Source: Nitriliruptoraceae bacterium (lineage in GTDB: Bacteria; Actinomycetota; Nitriliruptoria; Nitriliruptorales; Nitriliruptoraceae). From it: 14,630 nt of DNA. A program made the translations under genes and the position numbers. The stretch is from positions 1 to 14,630 of the forward strand of contig PWEU01000186.1 of the NCBI GenBank assembly GCA_003554005.1, in the 5' to 3' direction. Under the pieces are notes generated by a model, which was given only the letters and a program-made list of their open reading frames with translations, was not told where the DNA came from and ran no database searches. Shown one piece after another: positions 6,614 through 12,663 of the stretch (position 1 is its first letter; each line of letters begins with the position of its first letter).

Positions 6614-7543
6614 GTGGTCGACACCGAACGGATGCGACAACTCGACGCGCTGGCCAGCCACCAGGCCGGCGTCATCAGCCGAGAGGACCTGCTGGTCGCC
6701 GGGTGGAGCCAGTCCGGGATCGATCGCGCGCTGAGCAGCGGGCGCCTCGTCAGGATCGTCAACGGCGTCTACCGGGTCGCGGGGAGCCCGTCGAGTCGGC
6801 GCCGCAGCCAGGTGGCGGCCCTCACGGCCTGCGCTCCGGACGGCTACCTCGCCCGTCGCACGGCGGCCGAGGTCCACGGGCTGCTGCCCGTGGCACCCGG
6901 GCCGCTGCAGCTCGTCATGCCCCACCATCGCAAGGCTCCAGCGCTCCCGCCCGGCCTCGCTGTCGTCATGAGATCACGCACGCTCAGCCCACACGACGTC
7001 GTGGCCCAGGAGGGACTGCAACTGACATCGGTCGCCCGTACGATCCTGGACCTCGCACCGACCCTCAGCTCATCGGCTCTCGCGGAGCTCGTGGCGACCG
7101 GCCTACGGCTGCGGGTCGTCGACGAGATGGAACTCAGCGCTGCCGTCGATGCCCACCCGGCCGCGCGGGGCCGGGCACGCCTCCGCGCCGCGTTGGACCT
7201 GCTCGCTGAGGATGGCCGACTCGCTCGCGCTGAGGTGGAGATCGCGGCGCTGGCTGCGATCGTCGGTGCGGGTCTGCCACGTCCGGTCGTGGGGTTGCGG
7301 ATCTTGGACCACACCGGGGCCTTCGTCGCCGAGGTCGACCTCGGCTACCCGAGGGCTCGACTGGCGCTCGAGATCGACGGGTACCGGTGGCACAGCACCC
7401 CGGAGCAGAAGCTCGCAGACGAGGAACGCCAGAACCGCATCATCCTCGCCGGCTGGTCGGTGCTGCGCTTCAGCGCCCAAGTGGTGCGCCGGGAGCCGGA
7501 GGTGCTGGTGGCCGCGGTCGCCGAGGCGCTCGGTCTGGGCTGA
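6614..7543 (+). CDS. AbiEi-like N-terminal domain fused to DUF559 (Vsr-like) nuclease domain
   Basis: A 309-residue protein. Residues about 8-58 (LDALASHQAGVISREDLLVAG, then SGIDRALSSGRLVRIVNGVYRV) match the winged-helix N-terminus of AbiEi-family antitoxin/regulator proteins. A middle region (about 65-195) is typical of this family. The C-terminus (about 200-305) resembles DUF559, a relative of the very-short-patch-repair endonuclease fold: Glu207, the AEVDLGYP segment (Asp242), LALEIDGYRWH (Glu253, Asp255, His260), ADEERQNRIILAGW and VLRF. These acidic residues fit a PD-(D/E)XK-like site. The start is GTG 6614, with TGAGGAG 6 nt upstream. No AbiEii toxin lies nearby, so a classical type IV toxin-antitoxin pair is not supported. 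The gene stands alone between two palindromic repeat arrays. DNA binding or cleavage is inferred from the domains only. Confidence 0.75.
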   Translation: MVDTERMRQLDALASHQAGVISREDLLVAGWSQSGIDRALSSGRLVRIVNGVYRVAGSPSSRRRSQVAALTACAPDGYLARRTAAEVHGLLPVAPGPLQLVMPHHRKAPALPPGLAVVMRSRTLSPHDVVAQEGLQLTSVARTILDLAPTLSSSALAELVATGLRLRVVDEMELSAAVDAHPAARGRARLRAALDLLAEDGRLARAEVEIAALAAIVGAGLPRPVVGLRILDHTGAFVAEVDLGYPRARLALEIDGYRWHSTPEQKLADEERQNRIILAGWSVLRFSAQVVRREPEVLVAAVAEALGLG

Positions 7544-7549
7544 GCCTCG

Positions 7550-7813
7550 GTTGGGGAAGATGGAACCCGGTAACCGGGGGCCAGGTTCCCCAACCCGCCG
7601 GGCCAACCCCAGCACGCCCACTGTTGGGGAAATCCAGCCCCGGGAACCGGGGGCCAGGTTCCCCAACCCGCCGGACCAACCCCAGCACGCCCACTGTTGG
7701 GGAAATCCAGCCCCGGGAACCGGGGGCCAGGTTCCCCAACCCGCCGGGCCAACCCCAGCACGCCCACTGTTGGGGAAATCCAGCCCCGGTAACCGGGGGC
7801 CAGGTTCCCCAAC
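7550..7813. repeat. Right palindromic-element array, four copies, 73-bp period
   Basis: Four 45-bp elements at 7550-7594, 7623-7667, 7696-7740 and 7769-7813 are separated by 28-bp linkers. Each has perfect outer arms GTTGGGGAA and TTCCCCAAC and, in most copies, an inner CCCCGG-GAA-CCGGGG stem. Copies differ by a few bases, and the first is the most divergent in its left half. The linkers contain CCCCAGCAC[A/G]CCC, as in the left array. The array begins 6 bp after the DUF559 stop and lies between it and the convergent ilvN, so the hairpins could also act as terminators for both. The linkers are nearly identical to each other, so this is not a CRISPR array. Confidence 0.92.
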
Positions 7814-7897
7814 CCGGGGCAGGCGACCGCGGCGGCCCGGGCCGCGCGAGCGGACAGGCGATCTCGGGCAGACGACCGCGGCGGTCACGGGCCATGC

Positions 7898-8009
7898 ACC
7901 CGCACGACCGCGCGCCGAAACCCGCGCGCCGACACCCGCACGACCGCGCGCCGACACCCGCGCGCCGACACCCGCGCCGATACCCGCACGGCCGCGCGCC
8001 GGCACCCGG
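7898..8009. repeat. Degenerate GC-rich tandem repeat downstream of ilvN
   Basis: A compound tandem repeat is built from ACCCGCACGACCGCGCGCCGA (about 22 bp with the following base) and shorter ACCCGCGCGCCGAC (14 bp) units, alternating over roughly 110 bp with growing divergence to the right. It is unrelated to the GTTGGGGAA elements. The stretch 7814-7897 between the two repeat tracts is GC-rich and shows no gene. Overlapping open frames here have repetitive Arg/Pro/Thr translations and no family signature. Confidence 0.7.
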
Positions 8010-8026
8010 CCGCCCGCGGCACGGGG

Positions 8027-8554
8027 TCAGGAGACCTGACGCATCCTCAGCTTGGAGCCGTCACTGATCGAGCGCGTCCCACGGGCCAGCGCGATGGTGC
8101 CACTGCGGACCAGCTCGCGGATCCCGTAGGGCTGCAGCAGCTCGACGATCGCCTCGAGCTTGCTGGGGTTGCCGGCCACCTCGATGGTGATGGAGTCGTG
8201 GTCGACGTCGACGATCTTGGCCCGGAACACCTCGGCGATCTCGATGATCTGGGAGCGGATCGCAGGGTCGGCGTTGACCTTCACGAGCTGCATCTCGCGC
8301 TCGATCGCCGCGTTCTCCTCGAGCTCGACGATCTTGAGCACGTGGACGAGCTTGTTGAGCTGCTTGATGATCTGCTCGAGCTGGACGGCCTCGGTCCCGA
8401 CGACCAGGGTGAGCCGGGAGACCCGCTCGTCCTCGGTCGGGCCGACGGCCAGAGAGTGGATGTTGTAGCCGCGCCGCGCGAACATGCCGGCGATGCGCGT
8501 GAGCACACCCGGCTTGTTCTCGACGAGCACGGACAGCGTGTGGCGATGATTCAT
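8027..8554 (-). CDS. ilvN: Acetolactate synthase small (regulatory) subunit
   Basis: At 175 residues this has the normal length of the bacterial IlvN/IlvH regulatory subunit. It binds the catalytic subunit IlvB, raises its activity and mediates feedback inhibition by valine in branched-chain amino acid synthesis. The N-terminal ACT domain (about 4-80) carries the signature LVENKPGVLTRIAGMFARRG followed by YNIHSLAVGPTED. The C-terminal ALS small-subunit domain (about 85-165) includes VFRAKIVDV (109-117) and the ending RTGxIALAR-like segment VRSGTIALARG (149-159). ATG 8554 has GAGAGGA upstream, and only 11 nt separate it from the ilvB stop, so the two are co-transcribed. A small hairpin (GTCAGG-AGA-CCTGAC, 8026-8040) covers the stop codon. 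ilvC, the usual next gene, is not downstream. Confidence 0.96.
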   Translation of the reverse strand: MNHRHTLSVLVENKPGVLTRIAGMFARRGYNIHSLAVGPTEDERVSRLTLVVGTEAVQLEQIIKQLNKLVHVLKIVELEENAAIEREMQLVKVNADPAIRSQIIEIAEVFRAKIVDVDHDSITIEVAGNPSKLEAIVELLQPYGIRELVRSGTIALARGTRSISDGSKLRMRQVS

Positions 8555-8565
8555 ATCGGGTCCTC

Positions 8566-10317
8566 TCAGGCCTGCTGCTCGGCGACGCGGGCGTACCACT
8601 CCTCCGCCGACTCGATGAGCTCCTCGTTGCTGGCCCCAGAGGGCACCATCGGGAACACCATCTCGTCGGGGTGGACGCGGCACTCGACCAGCACCGGCTG
8701 ATCGGTGATCGCGTGGGCCTTCTCGAGGGTGGTGTAGAGGTCCTCGATCCGATCGATCCGGAAGCCAGGGATGCCGTAGGCGTCCGCCAGCTTGAGCAGG
8801 TCGGGCAGGTCCTGGGGAAGCGCCACCTGTGACAGGCGGTCCTCGTAGAACAGCGACTGCCACTGGCGCACCATGCCGAGGTAGCCGTTGTTGATGACCA
8901 CGAACACGACGGGGATGTCGTGCTGCACCGCCGCCGCGATCTCCTGGAAGGTCATCTGGAAGCAGCCGTCACCGTCGATCGCGACGACCGGCACGTCCCG
9001 ACCGACCCCCGCCTTGGCGCCGATCGCTGCCGGCACCGCGAAGCCCATGGTCCCGAGCCCGCCGGAGTTGATCCACTGCCCGGCGCGGGTGTAGGGGATG
9101 TGCTGCGCGGCCCACATCTGGTGCTGGCCGACGCCGGCGACGTACACGGCCTCGTCGCCCCACACGTCGTAGACCGCACGGATCGCCGACTGCGGCTTGA
9201 GCACTCCCTGCTCGGGCTGGTCGACGCGGAGCGGGTGCTGGCTCTTGAGGGCACCGAGGTGGGCGCGCCAGGCCGTGGCGTCGGGGACGAGCTCCTCGAA
9301 CTGGCCCTTGCGCTGCTTGTCCTCCAGCACCGTCAGCAGCTGCTCGAGCACCACCTTCACGTCGCCGACGATCGGGATGTCCACCTCGCGGTTCTTGCCG
9401 ATCTCGGCCGGGTCGACGTCGACGTGGATGATCTTGGCCTCCGGGGCGAAGGCGGCCAGCTTGCCGGTCACACGGTCGTCGAACCGGGCACCGAGCGTGA
9501 TCAGGAGGTCCGACTCCTGCAGCGCGCGGACCCCGGCGTAGTGCCCGTGCATCCCGGGCATGCCGACGAACAGCTCGTGGGTATCCGGCAACACACCGCG
9601 GGCCATCAGCGTGGTGACCACGGGGAGGCCGAGCAGGCTCGCGAACCGCTCCAGCTCGACCGCTGCCCGGGCGCGGACCAGGCCGCCACCGGCGTAGATC
9701 ACGGGGCGCTCGGCGCTGGCGATGAGATCGAGCGCCTCGCGCACCATCTTCCCGTGGCCACGGACGGTCGGCTTGTAGCCGGGAAGGTCCACCCGGTCGT
9801 CCCAGTGCCACTCGAAGGGGGCGCTGAGGATGTCCTTCGGGATGTCCACCAGCACGGGGCCCGGGCGGCCGGAGCGTGCCACGTGGAAGGCCTCCTTGAT
9901 GGCCTCCGGGATCCGCTCGGCGCTGGTGACCAGTTCGTTGTGCTTGGGGATCGGCATGGTGATGCCGGTGACGTCGGCCTCCTGGAAGGCGTCCGAACCG
10001 ATGGCGGTGCTGGCGACCTGTCCGGTGATGGCCAGAACGGGCACGGAGTCCATCATCGCGTCGGTCAGACCGGTCACGAGGTTGGTCGCAGCGGGCCCGG
10101 AGGTCACGATGCAGACCCCGACCCGGTTCGTGGCGTGGGCGTAGCCCTCGGCCATGTGGATCGCGCCCTGCTCGTGGCGGACCAGGACGTGCTCGAAGCC
10201 GGCCTCGATCATCGGGTCGTAGGCCGGGAGGATCGCGCCCCCCGGGTACCCGAAGACGGTGTCGACGTCGAGCATCTCCAGGCTCTTCATCACAGCCTGT
10301 GCGCCGGTGATCTCCAT
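8566..10317 (-). CDS. ilvB: Acetolactate synthase large (catalytic) subunit
   Basis: A 583-residue ThDP-dependent enzyme. It condenses two pyruvates to acetolactate (valine/leucine route), or pyruvate with 2-oxobutyrate (isoleucine route). The ThDP-activating glutamate is Glu49 in VRHEQGA. The Mg-ThDP motif runs from GDG (449-451) to NN (476-477). FAD-fold and substrate-region segments typical of AHAS are present, including TSGPAATN (72-79), LGARFDDRVTG (275-285) and GLGTMGFAVPAAIGA (420-434). The length and N-terminus (MEITGAQAVMKSLE) are those of biosynthetic AHAS, not catabolic AlsS, and the paired ilvN confirms this. ATG 10317 has GGAGG 6 nt upstream. The 5' leader holds a candidate attenuator, so expression probably responds to Val/Leu-tRNA charging. 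Confidence 0.97.
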   Translation of the reverse strand: MEITGAQAVMKSLEMLDVDTVFGYPGGAILPAYDPMIEAGFEHVLVRHEQGAIHMAEGYAHATNRVGVCIVTSGPAATNLVTGLTDAMMDSVPVLAITGQVASTAIGSDAFQEADVTGITMPIPKHNELVTSAERIPEAIKEAFHVARSGRPGPVLVDIPKDILSAPFEWHWDDRVDLPGYKPTVRGHGKMVREALDLIASAERPVIYAGGGLVRARAAVELERFASLLGLPVVTTLMARGVLPDTHELFVGMPGMHGHYAGVRALQESDLLITLGARFDDRVTGKLAAFAPEAKIIHVDVDPAEIGKNREVDIPIVGDVKVVLEQLLTVLEDKQRKGQFEELVPDATAWRAHLGALKSQHPLRVDQPEQGVLKPQSAIRAVYDVWGDEAVYVAGVGQHQMWAAQHIPYTRAGQWINSGGLGTMGFAVPAAIGAKAGVGRDVPVVAIDGDGCFQMTFQEIAAAVQHDIPVVFVVINNGYLGMVRQWQSLFYEDRLSQVALPQDLPDLLKLADAYGIPGFRIDRIEDLYTTLEKAHAITDQPVLVECRVHPDEMVFPMVPSGASNEELIESAEEWYARVAEQQA

Positions 10318-10381
10318 TGGTGTCCTCCGTGTCGAGCCCGCCCGCGGGATCCTCCGCGTGACGCCCGCCCCTCCTACGAGA

Positions 10382-10431
10382 GAACCTCCCGGGGCCCGGG
10401 AGGTTCGCGCGTGCTCGGAGCGAGCACGCGC
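10382..10431 (-). promoter_or_regulatory. Transcription attenuator: two adjacent hairpins upstream of ilvB
   Basis: In transcription order, hairpin 1 (10431-10407) is GCGCGTGCTCG-CTC-CGAGCACGCGC and hairpin 2 (10406-10382) is GAACCTCCCGG-GCC-CCGGGAGGTTC. Both have perfect 11-bp stems with 3-base loops and no base between them. Hairpin 1 begins at the last base of the leader-peptide stop codon. Hairpin 2 is followed by TCTCGT, a weak U-rich stretch, and is the likely terminator. An upstream GGAACCTGGGGAG (10498-10486) repeats the GAACCT of the terminator's 5' arm and could compete for its 3' arm as an antiterminator. The layout is that of ribosome-mediated attenuation; the exact pairing switch is inferred. 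Confidence 0.7.
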
Positions 10432-10475
10432 TATGGAACGACGACGAGGACGCGGCCGCGCGGGCGTGCCGTCAC
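10431..10475 (-). CDS. ilvBN leader (attenuator) peptide, 14 aa
   Basis: The short frame GTG...TAG encodes MTARPRGRVLVVVP. Four valines and one leucine are clustered just before the stop (GTC CTC GTC GTC GTT). That is the pattern of leader peptides controlling ilv operons in actinobacteria such as Corynebacterium, where scarce charged Val- or Leu-tRNA stalls the ribosome. The stop codon abuts the first of two strong hairpins. A GGGGAG lies 10 nt before the GTG. An in-frame GTG at 10505, preceded by AAGG at 8 nt, would make a 24-residue version. It is too short for ordinary gene finders. Amino-acid clustering, position and hairpins agree, so confidence is fairly high for so small a frame. Confidence 0.75.
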   Translation of the reverse strand: MTARPRGRVLVVVP

Positions 10476-10556
10476 GCCTTCGCCGCTCCCCAGGTTCCGT
10501 AGCACGTGCGCTGCCTTGGTGTCGGTTGTCCTGCCGTCCGCCCGGACGACGCGGTG

Positions 10557-10585
10557 ATGGTTGCGCGTCGAAGGCTCCAGGTCAA
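10557..10585 (-). promoter_or_regulatory. Candidate ilvBN promoter
   Basis: On the minus strand, TTGACC (10585-10580) and AACCAT (10562-10557) are separated by exactly 17 bp. The -35 matches the sigma-70 consensus in five of six positions. The -10 matches in three, keeping the important A at position 2 and T at position 6. Transcription would start near 10550, right before a small hairpin (CGTCC-GGGC-GGACG, 10548-10535) and about 75 nt ahead of the leader peptide. Confidence 0.5.
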
Positions 10586-10636
10586 GTCGGAGATCAGAAA
10601 CGTCCGCACGGGCGACCCCCCACGTCCCGACGACGC

Positions 10637-12526
10637 TCAGCGATCGTCGGTCAGCGCCTTGCGCGTCGCAGCGGCGATGCCGGCGGCGTCGAGGCCGATC
10701 TCAGCGAGGATCCGGTCCGGTGCGCCGTGGGGGAGGTACGTCGCGGGCACACCGAGGCGGAGCACCGGGGGGGCATGGCGGACCCCGGCCCGCTCGACCA
10801 GACGGTCCGCCAACTCGGCGCCACCGCCGCCCCCGACCAGACCGTTCTCCACGGTGACGACCAGCGGGGCCTCCGCGGCCGCGGCCAGCATCGTCGCGTC
10901 CGCCGGCCGGACGCTGCGAACGTCCCACACCTCGGCGTCGAACCCGTCGGCGGCCAGCAGCGCCGCTGCTTCCAACGACGGCAGCACCCGGTCACCGATG
11001 GCCAGCACGCACACGTCCGCGCCGTCGCGGAGTCGGCGCGCGGCCAGCCCTGCCACCTCGGCGTCGGGGTCGAGCCCGAGCTGTTCGGTCGTGACCGCGC
11101 GACCCTTCGGGAAACGCAGGAACACCGGGCCCTGGAGCTCCAGGGCCGTGCGCAGCAGCGCGTCGACGTCCTCCGCGCAGGAGGGAGCCAGCACGGTCGA
11201 GCTGGCGATGCGCAGGCTCAGGCCCAGATCGAGGATGCCGTGGTGGCTCGGACCGTCGTCGCCGGTGATCCCGGCCCGGTCGAGGACGAACACCACGTGT
11301 TCGTCGTGCAACCCGACGTCGAGGTTGGCCTGATCGAACGCCCGCGAGAAGAAGGTCGAGTACAGCGCCACCACGGGGAGCTTGCCGGCGTGGGCCATCC
11401 CGGCCGCCGCGGTCACGGCGTGCTGCTCGGCGATCCCGACGTCGAGCACCCTCCCGGGATGACGCGAGGCCAGCGGCAGCAGGCCCGTGGAGCCCGGCAT
11501 CGCCGCGGTGATCGCGACCAGGCCCTCACGCTCCTCAGCGACCTCCAGCAGCGACGCGCTGAACACCGAGGTCCACGAGGGGCCGCTGTCCCCACCGTTG
11601 GCCCGCCCGGTCTCGACGTCGAAGGCCGAGGTGTCGTGCAGCTTCTTCTCGGGGTCGGTCTCGGCCGGGGCATAGCCCTTGCCCTTCTGGGTGAGCACGT
11701 GCACCAGGACCGGCGTCTGCAACCTCGCCGCGTGGCGCAGGGCGTGCTCGAGCTTGGCGAGGTCGTGACCGTCGTAGGGTCCGAGGTAGCGGACGCCGAG
11801 CGCCTCGACGAAGGACTGCAGCGCTGGCGCTTCGGACACCGCCGACTTGATCGCCTCCAGCCCCGCCTCGGTGAGGCGTTCCACGAAGGGCAGTCGGCTC
11901 AAGGCGGTGTCGATCCGATCCTTGAAGGTCCGGTACCGCGGATCGCTGCGCAGGTCGGCCACGCGCTCCGACAGCCGGCTCACGGTCTCAGCGTAGGAGC
12001 GCCCGTTGTCGTTGAGCACGATGATGGCCGGCTGCTGGTGGTGCCCGAGGTTGTTGAGCGCCTCGTAGGCCATCCCTCCGGTCAGCGCGCCGTCGCCGAC
12101 GACCGCGACGAGCCGGCGTCGGTCCTCGGCGGGCAGCTCCGCCTGGCCGCGAGCCAGTCCAGAGACCCACGACAGGGCCGTGGACGCGTGGCTGTTCTCG
12201 ACCACGTCGTGGGCCGACTCGGCCCGCGAGGGGTAACCGGACAGGCCACCCGCCTGCCGCAGGGCCCCGAAAGCGTCCCGGCGGCCGGTGAGCATCTTGT
12301 GCACGTAGGCCTGGTGCCCGGTGTCCCAGACGATGAGGTCGCGAGGTGACTCGAACACCCGGTGCAGGGCGATCGTGAGCTCCACGCCCCCGAGGTTGGA
12401 ACCGAGGTGCCCCCCGACCTTGGCGACGGCCTCGACGATCGCCTGCCGCAGGTCCTCGGCGAGCAGCGGCAGCTCCTCGTCAGGGAGCGCTCGCAGGTCG
12501 GCCGGTCCGTCGATCTGCTCCAGCAC
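10637..12526 (-). CDS. dxs: 1-deoxy-D-xylulose-5-phosphate synthase
   Basis: A 629-residue ThDP enzyme that joins pyruvate and glyceraldehyde 3-phosphate in the first step of the MEP isoprenoid pathway. The N-terminus LEQIDGPADLRAL is characteristic of DXS. Further features are GGHLGSNLG (38-46), WDTGHQAYVHK (67-77), the Mg-ThDP motif GDGALTGGMAYEALNN (144-159) with LNDN (171-174), GIAEQHA with the ThDP glutamate Glu367, YSTFFSRAFDQ (389-399) and DRAGITGDDGPSHHG (416-430). The length is normal. The frame is open to 12595, but GTG 12526 has GAGGGA 7 nt upstream and gives the family's usual N-terminus; the neighbouring GTG at 12529 is the alternative. It is flanked by gatB upstream and ilvB downstream on the same strand, with a hairpin before it and the ilv promoter after it, so it is probably a separate transcription unit. 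Confidence 0.96.
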   Translation of the reverse strand: MLEQIDGPADLRALPDEELPLLAEDLRQAIVEAVAKVGGHLGSNLGGVELTIALHRVFESPRDLIVWDTGHQAYVHKMLTGRRDAFGALRQAGGLSGYPSRAESAHDVVENSHASTALSWVSGLARGQAELPAEDRRRLVAVVGDGALTGGMAYEALNNLGHHQQPAIIVLNDNGRSYAETVSRLSERVADLRSDPRYRTFKDRIDTALSRLPFVERLTEAGLEAIKSAVSEAPALQSFVEALGVRYLGPYDGHDLAKLEHALRHAARLQTPVLVHVLTQKGKGYAPAETDPEKKLHDTSAFDVETGRANGGDSGPSWTSVFSASLLEVAEEREGLVAITAAMPGSTGLLPLASRHPGRVLDVGIAEQHAVTAAAGMAHAGKLPVVALYSTFFSRAFDQANLDVGLHDEHVVFVLDRAGITGDDGPSHHGILDLGLSLRIASSTVLAPSCAEDVDALLRTALELQGPVFLRFPKGRAVTTEQLGLDPDAEVAGLAARRLRDGADVCVLAIGDRVLPSLEAAALLAADGFDAEVWDVRSVRPADATMLAAAAEAPLVVTVENGLVGGGGGAELADRLVERAGVRHAPPVLRLGVPATYLPHGAPDRILAEIGLDAAGIAAATRKALTDDR

Positions 12527-12586
12527 CACGTCGTCCCTCACTTCCCGCCTACCACCGGGGCCAGCGTACGCGAAGGAGCTTCGGAG

Positions 12587-12612
12587 CCGACCCAACCGTT
12601 CGGCTGGGTCGG
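12587..12612 (-). terminator. Hairpin between gatB and dxs
   Basis: CCGACCCA (12587-12594) and TGGGTCGG (12605-12612) form a perfect 8-bp stem. After one A-C mismatch, three more pairs close on the loop. It lies 51 nt past the gatB stop and 60 nt before the dxs start, and would terminate the gat transcript. There is no T tract. The remaining gap also holds TACGCT on the minus strand (12568-12563), a possible dxs -10 box without a visible -35. Confidence 0.55.
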
Positions 12613-12663
12613 GGTGAGCTTTCCACCGACCGTCGCCGCCTCCGCCGGTCCGCCCCGCACCGC

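Noticed and set aside
6175..6762. Extension of the aminotransferase to 614 residues
   Set aside because: The extra 196 residues translate the palindromic repeats and part of the divergent DUF559 gene. GTG 6174 has a strong AGGAG site at proper spacing.
6614..7543. Type IV toxin-antitoxin system (AbiEi/AbiEii)
   Set aside because: The N-terminal domain resembles AbiEi, but no nucleotidyltransferase-like AbiEii gene is adjacent and the C-terminus is a DUF559-type domain.
7550..7813. Regular 73-bp spaced repeats as a CRISPR array
   Set aside because: The sequences between the palindromes are nearly identical in every unit (including CCCCAGCACGCCC), so there are no unique spacers, and no cas genes are present.
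7814..8026. Possible small gene in the GC-rich stretch after the palindromic array
   Set aside because: Open frames here read through the tandem repeats with repetitive Arg/Pro/Thr translations and have no credible start with a ribosome site.
8555..8863. Longer IlvN start giving 278 residues
   Set aside because: The added part overlaps ilvB in another frame. ATG 8554 has a good ribosome site and gives the standard length and N-terminus.
10318..10636. T-box riboswitch upstream of ilvB
   Set aside because: I see no T-box consensus sequence or specifier stem; the leader peptide with clustered Val/Leu codons explains the hairpins better.
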